Below, one piece after another: positions 10,326-17,398 of a stretch of 64,000 bases of DNA. Made by a program: the position numbers and the translations under genes. Within the stretch, counting starts at the first letter, position 1, and each line of letters begins with the position of its first letter. The notes below the pieces were generated by a model. That model was not told where the DNA came from. It saw nothing but the letters and a program-made list of their open reading frames with translations, and did not search any database. Origin of the DNA: Pseudomonadota bacterium (GTDB lineage Bacteria; Pseudomonadota; Alphaproteobacteria; Rhizobiales; Xanthobacteraceae); contig JAGXAJ010000014.1 of assembly GCA_018971625.1 (NCBI GenBank), positions 1 through 64,000 on the forward strand. Reading direction: 5' to 3'.

Positions 10326-11438
10326 ATGTCAAAGCCGCTCGAATCCACTGCCCTGGCGCAATTTGTGACCGCAACAGCCGGCCGCAACATGACCAAAGCC
10401 GCCTACGTGGCCGTGGTTACCAGCGTCGTCCTGATGATCCCGCTCAGCATCGACTCTGCCTATGATGCTCTGCATTTCTGGATCAACGCACTGCTGTTCG
10501 CGTGCCTGGTTTTCTTCATCTTCGAGTGGGTGGTGCGGCTGCGCCAGGCCGTCCTGGGGCAGCGGGTGGTGCCCTACCTGCTGTCGGTGCGGGGGATCGT
10601 CGACGCCGCGGGTGCGATCGCCGTTCCGCTGGCGCTGGCGCTGGGCACCAACCCCAAGACCGCATGGCTGCTTGGTGTGCTCTGGCTGTTGAAGGTGATC
10701 CCCGGCATTCGCGGACTGCGACAATTGCGCCGGGTGCTGGTGCAGGAATCCGGGCCGCTATTGAGCGTGCTGGTGATCTTCCTGATGGTGCTGTTTCTTG
10801 CCTCCGTCGCCGTCTATTTCCTCGAACGCGACGTGCAGCCGGCGACATTCGGCAGCATCCCCGCCGCGCTGTGGTGGGCGGTCGCGACCCTGACTACGAC
10901 GGGCTACGGCGACGTGGTACCGATCACGCCGCTCGGCCGCATGGTCGCGGCGTTCGTGATGATCTGCGGGCTCGGCGTGTTCGGCCTGTGGACTGGTATC
11001 CTCGCCACCGGCTTCGCCGCGGAAACCCGCCGCGACAATTTCCTCAAGACCTGGGAATCCGTCAGCAAGGTGCCGTTCTTTGCGGCGCTCGGTCCGGCCG
11101 CAATCGCCGACGTCACCCATATGCTACGCACCATGGATCTGCCGGCGCGCACCTTGATCATCCGCAAGGGCCAGGTCGGCGACTGCATGTATTTCATCGC
11201 CACCGGCGAGGTCGAGGTCGATCTGCCCGGCAAGAAGGTCAGGCTCGGCGAAGGCGCGTTCTTCGGCGAGATGGCGCTGCTCGGCAACAATCTGCGTTCC
11301 GCCAATATCAGCACCACCCGGGTATCGAAGCTGCTGGTGCTCGACCTCGTCGACTTCCGCGTGCTGATGGCGCGGCATCCGGATCTGTCCCAAACCATTG
11401 ATGCCGAGGCCAGGCGGCGCGAACTCGAAAACAAATAA
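10326..11438 (+). CDS. Cyclic-nucleotide-gated potassium channel (MlotiK1 type)
   Basis: The 370-residue protein has a six-segment channel core. The pore is FGSIPAALWWAVATLTTTGYGDVVP with the K+ selectivity filter TTGYGD, followed by the S6 helix ending in FGLWTGILATGFAAETRRDNF, a stretch nearly the same as in the Mesorhizobium loti channel MlotiK1. A C-linker-free cNMP-binding domain follows (LIIRKGQVGDCMYFIATGEV, GEGAFFGEMALLGNNLRSAN with the phosphate-binding FFGEMAL). Length agrees with MlotiK1 (~355). It presumably opens on cAMP binding and conducts K+ across the inner membrane. The divergent neighbour also binds cNMP, and a class III cyclase is at 25.7-27.9 kb. Confidence 0.93.
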   Translation: MSKPLESTALAQFVTATAGRNMTKAAYVAVVTSVVLMIPLSIDSAYDALHFWINALLFACLVFFIFEWVVRLRQAVLGQRVVPYLLSVRGIVDAAGAIAVPLALALGTNPKTAWLLGVLWLLKVIPGIRGLRQLRRVLVQESGPLLSVLVIFLMVLFLASVAVYFLERDVQPATFGSIPAALWWAVATLTTTGYGDVVPITPLGRMVAAFVMICGLGVFGLWTGILATGFAAETRRDNFLKTWESVSKVPFFAALGPAAIADVTHMLRTMDLPARTLIIRKGQVGDCMYFIATGEVEVDLPGKKVRLGEGAFFGEMALLGNNLRSANISTTRVSKLLVLDLVDFRVLMARHPDLSQTIDAEARRRELENK

Positions 11439-11449
11439 CGGAAGCGATA

Positions 11450-11563
11450 ATGTCCGACGCCGCGAAGACCGCAGCACCGCGGAAAAGCGCCAGTCCAAAT
11501 TCTGAGAGCGACCTATTCCTCGACGAACGTCGCGGTATCGGCGCCGCCTGCGGCAGTGAGTAA
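11450..11563 (+). CDS. Possible 37-residue ORF spanning a direct repeat
   Basis: ATG 11450 follows GGAAGCG and reads MSDAAKTAAPRKSASPNSES, then LFLDERRGIGAACGSE and stop. The second half is encoded by the left copy of a 32-bp repeat, which on the other strand is the end of the nitroreductase gene. It could be the stub of a gene cut by the rearrangement. Coding status is uncertain. Confidence 0.3.
   Translation: MSDAAKTAAPRKSASPNSESDLFLDERRGIGAACGSE
11512..11543 (+). repeat. 32-bp direct repeat, left copy
   Basis: This block is identical to 12051-12082 and differs immediately outside. The right copy is the last codons of the nitroreductase gene. The pair brackets a 507-bp segment containing one small gene, as target-site or attachment-site repeats would. 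Confidence 0.8.
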
Positions 11564-11569
11564 TCTGAA

Positions 11570-12019
11570 ATGCATGCGATCAAGTCACTGTTGGTGGTCA
11601 CCGGGATTGTGCTCGCAATCGGATTGAGCCTAATCGAATACCTCAACTTCACGGGATATTGCTATGCGGAAGCACGGTATCTGAACGACGATGAGTTGAC
11701 TAGGATCGCCATTGCAGATGCCCTCAAGCATGTGCCCGACACGGTAGGGATTGTTCACTACTCCTCGGTCGAGGATGTACTTGCTAAAAATCCCGATTGC
11801 TGTGCTGTTCACAGACAGCATCGTGGCCTCTTCGAAGACTTGCTCCCGGGAACATGGGTTCGTGCTTTCGGCTGGTACATCGCGGCGATCGAAGTAGCAT
11901 ACCGTTATAGGGAAACACCATCGCTGAATTATCTCGACTCTTTCACATTGGTGAATGCGTGCGGACGCATCGGTGAGCGGCTCGGATCGTACTCTTCATC
12001 TCCGCGCAAGTCACAATAG
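11570..12019 (+). CDS. Hypothetical single-pass membrane protein inside the 32-bp repeats
   Basis: The 149-residue product begins with an N-terminal hydrophobic anchor (SLLVVTGIVLAIGLSLIEYL) and has a soluble part with cysteines at CYAEARYL, DCCAVH and NACGRIGERLG. No family is recognised. The base composition is visibly more AT-rich than neighbouring genes. Because it sits between perfect direct repeats in a gap next to a nitroreductase pseudogene, recent acquisition is likely (inference). Confidence 0.55.
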   Translation: MHAIKSLLVVTGIVLAIGLSLIEYLNFTGYCYAEARYLNDDELTRIAIADALKHVPDTVGIVHYSSVEDVLAKNPDCCAVHRQHRGLFEDLLPGTWVRAFGWYIAAIEVAYRYRETPSLNYLDSFTLVNACGRIGERLGSYSSSPRKSQ

Positions 12020-12050
12020 CGAAGCACCAGGCTGGCTAGCCGATCGATGC

Positions 12051-12082
12051 CCTATTCCTCGACGAACGTCGCGGTATCGGCG
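12051..12082 (+). repeat. 32-bp direct repeat, right copy
   Basis: Identical to 11512-11543. It overlaps the stop codon and last nine codons of the nitroreductase gene on the minus strand, so the left copy is an extra 3' end of that gene. Confidence 0.8.
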
Positions 12083-12772
12083 ACGATGGCGCGCGAGGTG
12101 TGGTAGCTGTTGATCCGATGGGCATTGTCGGCAAAGCCGAACGAAATGCCGCAGACCACGCGGCGATCGTCGGCAAGATGGAAGTGGCGGCGGATCAGGC
12201 CGGACTGGCGAGCCAGCGATGCCTGCGCAATGGTGCCGAGCCCGAGCGCCTGCGCCGCCAGCATGAAATTGCTGACATAGGCGCCGCAATCGACCGCGCC
12301 ATAGACCCCGAGTGCCTCGTTGGTATGGATGATCGCGACATGCGGCGCGCCAAAGAAGTTGTAATTCTCCAGCGCCTGTTTCGCATAGGCCGCCTTGTCA
12401 CCGCGCGGAATGCCGAGCGTGTTGTAGCTGGAAGCCGCTTTCGCGACGGCGCGCGAGATAGACGCCGAGATATGCGCGCGGAAACGGCAAGTCGCTATCC
12501 TCAGCCACGCCGGAACTGGCCTCCGCATGGACCGCCTGGCTAAAGCGCTCCTTCGCGGCCCCGCTCGCGATCACAACCTGCCAGGGTTGGCTATTGCACC
12601 ATGACGCGGTGCGCTGGGCTGCCTTCAGCACGTGCTCTATGGTCTGGCGCGGCACTTCCGTGGGCTGGAAGGCGCGCACAGAGTAGCGTTCGCCGAGCAA
12701 TTCCTCGAGCACGCCGATGCGTTCGGGAATGCTGTACCGGGCGCCGGCTTGTTTGGCTGCGGTTTCCGCCAT
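12052..12772 (-). pseudogene. Nitroreductase family protein with internal frameshift
   Basis: From ATG 12772 (AGGGGTGA upstream) the frame reads a nitroreductase N-terminus: LLGERYSVRAFQPTEVPRQT and TASWCNSQPWQVVIASG, giving the FMN-binding R-S-x-R-x-F and N-x-Q-P-W motifs. After RRRESGFQL near 12433 the similarity moves to another frame, which goes on YNTLGIPRGDKAAYAKQALE, FFGAPHVAIIHT, and LGTIAQASLA to the normal end at 12052. About two bases (or one extra) are out of register. The gene is full length otherwise, so a fresh mutation or a sequencing error is equally possible. It would be an FMN/NAD(P)H-dependent reductase of unknown substrate. Confidence 0.85.
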
Positions 12773-12892
12773 CGTTGTCACCCCTTGATCAGAATCCTGT
12801 TGAACGGCACGTTCCTGTCGACCCGAATGTCGCCGGACGAACGGACCGCGCGCTCGGCGATGATGCACGGATCGCTCGCGGAAAAGCCGAGG

Positions 12893-13651
12893 CTACCTCG
12901 GCGCCATGCGGATCGCGCCATCGAGACGAATGGTTTCGCCGTTGAGCATCGGGTTCTCGACGATGTGCACGGCAAGCGCGCCGTATTCGGAGGGGTCACC
13001 AAGCCGCGCCGGATGCGGCACCTGCGCACCGAGGCTCTTGCGGGCCTCCTCGTTCAATCCCATCAGCAGCGGCGTCAGGAACAGGCCCGGCGCGATGGTG
13101 TTGACGCGGATCTTGAGGCTGGCAAAATCGCGCGCCGCGGGCAGCGTCATGCCGACCACGCCACCCTTCGAGGCCGAATAGGCGATCTGTCCGATTTGGC
13201 CTTCATAGGCTGCAACGCTCGCGGTGTTGATGGCAACGCCACGCTCTTCGCCGATCGGCTCTGCGGGCGCCAGCCGCTCGGCGAACAGACGCAGCACGTT
13301 GAATGTGCCGATCAGATTGACATTGATAACGCGGACGAACTTGTCCAGCGGATGGACGCCGTCCCTGCCAATGATACGCTGCGATGCGCCGATGCCGGCG
13401 CAGTTCATCAGCACCCGCGCGACGCCATGAGCGCCTTCCGCTTTTGCCAGCGCCGCCTTGACCTGTCCCTCGTCGGTAACGTCGCCGTGCAGGGCAATAC
13501 CCTTCACTTGCGCCGCGACTTTTTCAGCACTTTCCTCGTTCTGATCGAGCACGCCGACTTTCGCACCCTTGGCGGCCATGGCCCGCGCGGCCGCCGCGCC
13601 GAGACCCGATCCTCCGCCGGTGACGATGACAGCAACCTCCTTCAACTGCAT
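12893..13651 (-). CDS. SDR-family dehydrogenase, 3-hydroxyacyl-CoA dehydrogenase type 2-like
   Basis: The 252-residue protein is a classical short-chain dehydrogenase: cofactor motif VTGGGSGLGAAAARAM, NCAGIG, and the catalytic Ser-Tyr-Lys set in NTASVAAYEGQIGQIAYSASKGG. The wording GQIGQIAYSASKGGVVGMTLP and RVNTIAPGLFLTPLL is that of HSD17B10-like enzymes, which oxidise 3-hydroxy-2-methylbutyryl-CoA or related acyl-CoAs with NAD. Asp36 after the Rossmann beta-2 (GVLDQN) favours NAD over NADP. It lies 120 bases upstream of the nitroreductase remnant on the same strand. A role in branched or fatty acyl-CoA breakdown is inferred from the family. Confidence 0.88.
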   Translation of the reverse strand: MQLKEVAVIVTGGGSGLGAAAARAMAAKGAKVGVLDQNEESAEKVAAQVKGIALHGDVTDEGQVKAALAKAEGAHGVARVLMNCAGIGASQRIIGRDGVHPLDKFVRVINVNLIGTFNVLRLFAERLAPAEPIGEERGVAINTASVAAYEGQIGQIAYSASKGGVVGMTLPAARDFASLKIRVNTIAPGLFLTPLLMGLNEEARKSLGAQVPHPARLGDPSEYGALAVHIVENPMLNGETIRLDGAIRMAPR

Positions 13652-13704
13652 GATGTCAGCCTTTCCGTTGGTCGTTCCCTTGAAAGCCTTCGTCCTTGAT
13701 CGAT

Positions 13705-13800
13705 TGCGAATGGTGAGTAGCGAATAGGGAAAAGGAAGTTACTCTAATCCATTCGCTATTCGCCATTCCCTCTTCGCTACTGTTATTCCCTACTCGCGAT
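13705..13800. repeat. Intergenic repeat with ATTCGCTATTCGC-like arms
   Basis: The stretch is built from degenerate direct and inverted copies of TAGCGAATAGGGAA / TTCCCTCTTCGCTA, e.g. GAGTAGCGAATAGGGAA at 13715 and ATTCGCTATTCGCCATTCCC at 13751. The arms could pair across the spacer. It looks like a mobile palindromic intergenic element; family membership was not tested. Confidence 0.5.
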
Positions 13801-13844
13801 ATATGTAGTGCCATGAGGCACAGCCCCTAATCTCCCCGACGTCC

Positions 13845-14180
13845 CGCTTCCTTCCGCGATCCAACCGCGGTTTGTCGAGGACATCAACGGCTTACACCTG
13901 CATGTGCTGGAAGCCAGATTCGAAACGAAAGGCCGGCCTTGCGTGCTGTTGCTGCACGGCTTTCCCGAGCTTGCCTATAGCTGGCGCAAGGTGATGCCGG
14001 CGCTGGCGGAAGCCGGGACTGGGACACCTACCAGCGCCCCGGCGTATTCATGCAGACCACGTCTGCACCAGGATGATCGGCTGCTACCTGATCGAGGGCG
14101 CCGGTCATTGGGTGCAACAGGAACAGCCGAAAGAGGTCAGTCGGCTGCTGCTGCATTTTTTGAGAACCTGCCGTTTCTGA
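13845..14180 (+). pseudogene. Epoxide hydrolase (alpha/beta hydrolase) remnant with internal deletion
   Basis: The N-terminal ~55 codons read IQPRFVEDINGLHLHVLEA and VLLLHGFPELAYSWRKVMPA, the oxyanion HGFPE region of EphA-like epoxide hydrolases. At about 14015 similarity jumps to the C-terminus in another frame (DWDTYQRPGVFM), then in a third frame to MIGCYLIEGAGHWVQQEQP, which carries the catalytic His. Some 200 central codons, including the nucleophile Asp and lid, are gone. No credible start codon remains. A clear gene fossil. Confidence 0.85.
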
Positions 14181-14309
14181 AATTTCTGAAACAAGCCAGG
14201 AGGCCCGGTCAAAGCGGGTTACGGAAATCAACCAGGGTGGCAATAGGAACTATTTCCCGGGAGGTTTGTTGCTGTCTATCCGGGAGGTGCCCGGAGGCAT
14301 GGAGGAATT

Positions 14310-14669
14310 ATGGATAAAAAAATCGCTGGATTGTTGGGAGCGGCGGTAGCGCTCGGAACCCTCGGAGCGGTTCAGGCTGCGCCCGCTCCGGCCGCGACCG
14401 ACGTGTTGACAGCTAATTCGTTTGCCGATCTCCTGGAGCCGATTCCGAACGCCGTTGCGCTATTGCAGGCCATGGACGAATCCCCGCCGGCGGCATCCGC
14501 CGATGGCAATATTCAGGTGGCGCAGTACTACTATCACCATCATCACCACCATCACCACCACGGTTGGCGCAGGATTGTTCCCCGTATCGTGCCCCGCTAT
14601 TACCATCATCACCACCACCATCACTATCATCACCACCACCATCACCATCATCACGGCTACTATCGCTAG
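14310..14669 (+). CDS. Small exported histidine-rich protein
   Basis: The 119-residue product starts with a clear signal peptide (KKIAGLLGAAVALGTLGAVQA, cut near AQA/AP). A short middle part is followed by two tyrosine-flanked histidine tracts: nine His near residue 75, and seven plus nine His near the C-terminus, 25 in all. GGAGG lies four bases before the ATG. The His tracts would bind Ni, Zn, Cu or Co in the periplasm; storage or chaperone function is inference. No metal transporter is adjacent except mbfA 1 kb downstream. Confidence 0.75.
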   Translation: MDKKIAGLLGAAVALGTLGAVQAAPAPAATDVLTANSFADLLEPIPNAVALLQAMDESPPAASADGNIQVAQYYYHHHHHHHHHGWRRIVPRIVPRYYHHHHHHHYHHHHHHHHHGYYR

Positions 14670-14742
14670 GAGCCGTGGGCGTCAGATGACGGCAAACAGG
14701 ACCCACGGGTCCTGTTTTCAGGTATCTATCCTTTTCCGGAAG

Positions 14743-15465
14743 CTAATCCTGACGGCTTTTCTCTTTCGCCGCGCGATGCAGGTGCCGGTACGTGCCGTCG
14801 AACACGGTGTCGGTCGACGAAGTCCATTCGGTTCCACCCGATAGATTCGGCCGATTGGCATAAATCCGCCGTGACTGCAGTTCACGCTCGGCGGCTTCTT
14901 CTTCGCTCATCCTTTCAAGCTCGAAAGCGGCTTCCTCCGGTATCACAATGATCTGCGCGAACGGCTCGCCGGATCTGAAGATGTGGGTGCGCCCCTCGGC
15001 CGGCGCCTTGAAGACGGCAAAGAACACCATCGGCCACCAGTTTCGCACCAGCGCCGGAACGGCAATCGGCACGGTATCGGTCACGTCGGTGTAGAAGCGC
15101 GGATGCGGCTCGGTCCTGATCGCCATGCCCTTTTCGACCTTGAGGTCCAGAAGCAACTGGTAGGTGTAAAAATGATCGCCGAAATTCCGGAACGGCGGCC
15201 ATTGCAGGCCTGCATCCGGCGAGGGTCCCCAATCTCCCTCCAGGACCAGCTTGCCGTTCCGGGTGCTGACATGCAGTTCGTTGTCATAGGGATAAAACAA
15301 CTCGATCCCGTATTGCGCGCCTTCCGAAAACGGAACGCAGTGCCACACCTGTTCGCGCGAACCATCGGCGCGAGGCTCACGCCTGCCTGCCCATCCCGGA
15401 ATTTCGAGTTTGGTTCGACGCGGTGCCAGTCGCGGGTTATTCAGACGGTATTTGACCTTGTCCAT
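14743..15465 (-). CDS. Conserved hypothetical protein (DUF6065-like)
   Basis: The ~240-residue protein begins MDKVKYRLNNPRLAPRRTKL and has conserved-looking stretches HCVPFSEGAQYGIELFYPY, RNFGDHFYTYQLLLDLKVEKG and KAPAEGRTHIFRSGEPFAQI, followed by a charged helical tail. It appears cytoplasmic: no signal peptide or membrane segment. GGAAG precedes the ATG; a longer form from 15510 is possible. The wording resembles proteins annotated DUF6065, but I am not certain, and no function is known. Confidence 0.6.
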   Translation of the reverse strand: MDKVKYRLNNPRLAPRRTKLEIPGWAGRREPRADGSREQVWHCVPFSEGAQYGIELFYPYDNELHVSTRNGKLVLEGDWGPSPDAGLQWPPFRNFGDHFYTYQLLLDLKVEKGMAIRTEPHPRFYTDVTDTVPIAVPALVRNWWPMVFFAVFKAPAEGRTHIFRSGEPFAQIIVIPEEAAFELERMSEEEAAERELQSRRIYANRPNLSGGTEWTSSTDTVFDGTYRHLHRAAKEKSRQD

Positions 15466-15614
15466 CGCTTCCGGCCCCCAGGGATCGCTGCAAGATCGAA
15501 CGGACAACAACCATAACGGTTCCCCACAAAGCCGGTTAGCCGCCTATTGCCGATCAAAACCGGTCAATCGGCATCGCAATGACGACGGATTTGACCCACG
15601 TGAATAGATACTAT

Positions 15615-15635
15615 AATTTAGAATCATTCTAAATT
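15615..15635. promoter_or_regulatory. ICE-type iron control element (Irr-binding palindrome)
   Basis: TTTAGAATCATTCTAAA (15617-15633) is a perfect palindrome that extends two more bases each side. It matches the rhizobial iron control element bound by Irr (TTTAGAA...TTCTAAA type), and it lies 15 bases before the mbfA start codon. In Bradyrhizobium Irr represses mbfA through such an element when iron is low (established for B. japonicum); binding here is inference from sequence. Confidence 0.85.
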
Positions 15636-15650
15636 GAGAGTTCCCATATT

Positions 15651-16622
15651 GTGAAGAGCTTTGCCGAGCTGACGGAACGCGAGGTGCTGGCGGTCGCGAT
15701 CTCCTCTGAAGAGGAAGACAGCCGCATCTACATGGCGTTCGCTGAAGACCTTGCCGGGCGCTACCCGGATTCAGCGAAGATATTCGAGGAGATGGCCGAA
15801 GAGGAACGAGGTCATCGTCACCGGTTGCTGGAATTATACGAGCAGCGTTTCGGCCCTCATTTGCCGCCGATCCGCCGTGAGAACGTACGGGGCTTCCTGC
15901 GCCGCCGCCCGATCTGGCTGACCAAGAATCTGTCGCTCGATACCATCCGCAAGGAAGTCGAGACCATGGAGTTCGAAGCCGAGCGCTTCTACATCAAGGC
16001 AGCCGAACAGGCCAAAGATGTCGGTGTTCGTCGGTTGCTCGGCGATCTCGCCGAAGCGGAACAAGGTCATGAGAAGCGCGCGGCGCAGCTGACCGACCGG
16101 ATTCTCAGCCCGAGTGTCCGCGCCGATGAAGACAAGACCCGCCGCCGCATGTTCGTGCTGCAATATGTCCAGCCTGGCCTCGCTGGATTGATGGACGGCT
16201 CGGTATCGACGCTGGCGCCGCTGTTCGCAGCCGCGTTCGCGACGCATCAAAACTGGCAAACCTTTCTGGTGGGATTGGCAGCCTCGATTGGCGCCGGCAT
16301 CAGCATGGGTTTTGCCGAAGCGCTATCGGACGACGGATCGCTCACCGGGCGTGGTTCGCCCTGGCTGCGCGGCGCGGCCAGCGGAACCATGACGGCGCTC
16401 GGCGGCCTCGGCCACTCGATGCCCTATCTGGTGCCGGATTCATGGCCGAACGCCTTCTGGATCGCAACCGCGATTGCCGGCGTCGTCGTGTTCTTCGAAT
16501 TGTGGACAATCGCCTTCGTCCGCGCGCGATACATGGATACGCCGTTCCTGCGAGCGGTGTTCCAGATCGTGCTCGGCGGCGCCATCGTGCTTGCGGTCGG
16601 TATCCTGATTGGCGCATCGTGA
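15651..16622 (+). CDS. mbfA: Membrane-bound ferritin-like iron exporter MbfA
   Basis: The 323-residue protein fuses a ferritin-like (rubrerythrin-type) domain, residues ~5-160, with a VIT1/CCC1-like membrane domain, residues ~170-323. Di-iron ligands are visible in [50 protein letters not shown] and EAEQGHEKR. The membrane part has [20 protein letters not shown] and [20 protein letters not shown], typical of the VIT/CCC1 transport core, and five hydrophobic segments. MbfA exports iron and protects against iron and peroxide stress in Bradyrhizobium and Agrobacterium. It starts with GTG. The ICE palindrome directly upstream implies Irr control. Confidence 0.95.
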   Translation: MKSFAELTEREVLAVAISSEEEDSRIYMAFAEDLAGRYPDSAKIFEEMAEEERGHRHRLLELYEQRFGPHLPPIRRENVRGFLRRRPIWLTKNLSLDTIRKEVETMEFEAERFYIKAAEQAKDVGVRRLLGDLAEAEQGHEKRAAQLTDRILSPSVRADEDKTRRRMFVLQYVQPGLAGLMDGSVSTLAPLFAAAFATHQNWQTFLVGLAASIGAGISMGFAEALSDDGSLTGRGSPWLRGAASGTMTALGGLGHSMPYLVPDSWPNAFWIATAIAGVVVFFELWTIAFVRARYMDTPFLRAVFQIVLGGAIVLAVGILIGAS

Positions 16623-16756
16623 AAGGCCGCGCCGCGACGGCGGGTTTCCGAGGCCTGGACACTCAGAGCATTTCCAGGGCGCTGGAACGCCAAGCCACGC
16701 TGAAACGACATCAACTTCTGGCATAAGAAAACGCGACTTCCGGCTCAAGAGACATC

Positions 16757-17287
16757 ATGACAGTTCGGTTACAATACGGGACCACCGCCAAGGTGTTCCA
16801 CTGGCTCATTGTTGCGCTGCTGCTCGTGCAATATCCATTGGGCTGGCTGATGCCGGACATTCATCGCAACATGAAGCCCGGCGATGCCATGACCTGGCAT
16901 ATTTCGATCGGAATCGTGATGCTGGTGCTCATCGTGCTGCGGTTTGCCTGGCGCCTGGCGCACCCGGTTGCGCCGGAAAGCTCGCTGGCGCCGTGGCAGC
17001 GGGTGAGTTCGGAAGCGTTGCACTGGCTGCTTTATCTGCTGGTGCTGGTGACGACGATTTCGGGCTGGCTGTTCGCGTCGCTTCGCGGCTGGTCGATCTC
17101 GTTCTTCTTCCTGACGCCGCTGCCGATGCTGGCGTCGGAAAATCCCACGGCGCTACGCGCCATCAACCATTGGCACCAGAAATTCGAGTGGGCCTTGCTG
17201 ATATTGATCGGGCTGCACGTGATCGCGGCATTGACCCATCTTCTGGTCTACCGCGACCGCATCGTGCAGCGGATGCTGCCGGGGTAG
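16757..17287 (+). CDS. Cytochrome b561 family protein
   Basis: The 176-residue protein has four transmembrane helices and four histidines placed as in bacterial CybB: FHWLIVALLLVQYPLGWLM, MTWHISIGIVMLVLIVLRFAWR, LHWLLYLLVLVTTISGWLF and HQKFEWALLILIGLHVIAALTH. It should bind two b hemes in the inner membrane and pass electrons between quinol and an acceptor (superoxide oxidase activity is known for E. coli CybB). The gene is 134 bases downstream of mbfA on the same strand; co-transcription is possible but unproven. Confidence 0.9.
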   Translation: MTVRLQYGTTAKVFHWLIVALLLVQYPLGWLMPDIHRNMKPGDAMTWHISIGIVMLVLIVLRFAWRLAHPVAPESSLAPWQRVSSEALHWLLYLLVLVTTISGWLFASLRGWSISFFFLTPLPMLASENPTALRAINHWHQKFEWALLILIGLHVIAALTHLLVYRDRIVQRMLPG

Positions 17288-17398
17288 AATTCCCCGTTTG
17301 CTGCCATTCCGCGATAGGAGCCATCCGCCAGGCCGCATTGCCGCCGGCGCCGGAACTGAGCATCATTAGCCCGGGGCAGGAACCGCAGGAGAAGCGCC

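Noticed and set aside
12632..13699. Plus-strand ORF of 355 codons across the SDR gene
   Set aside because: Antisense to an SDR with complete cofactor and Ser-Tyr-Lys motifs.
14520..14660. CRISPR-like or microsatellite interpretation of the CAC/CAT-rich stretch
   Set aside because: No spacer structure; it is coding for histidine tracts in an ORF with a good ribosome site and signal peptide.
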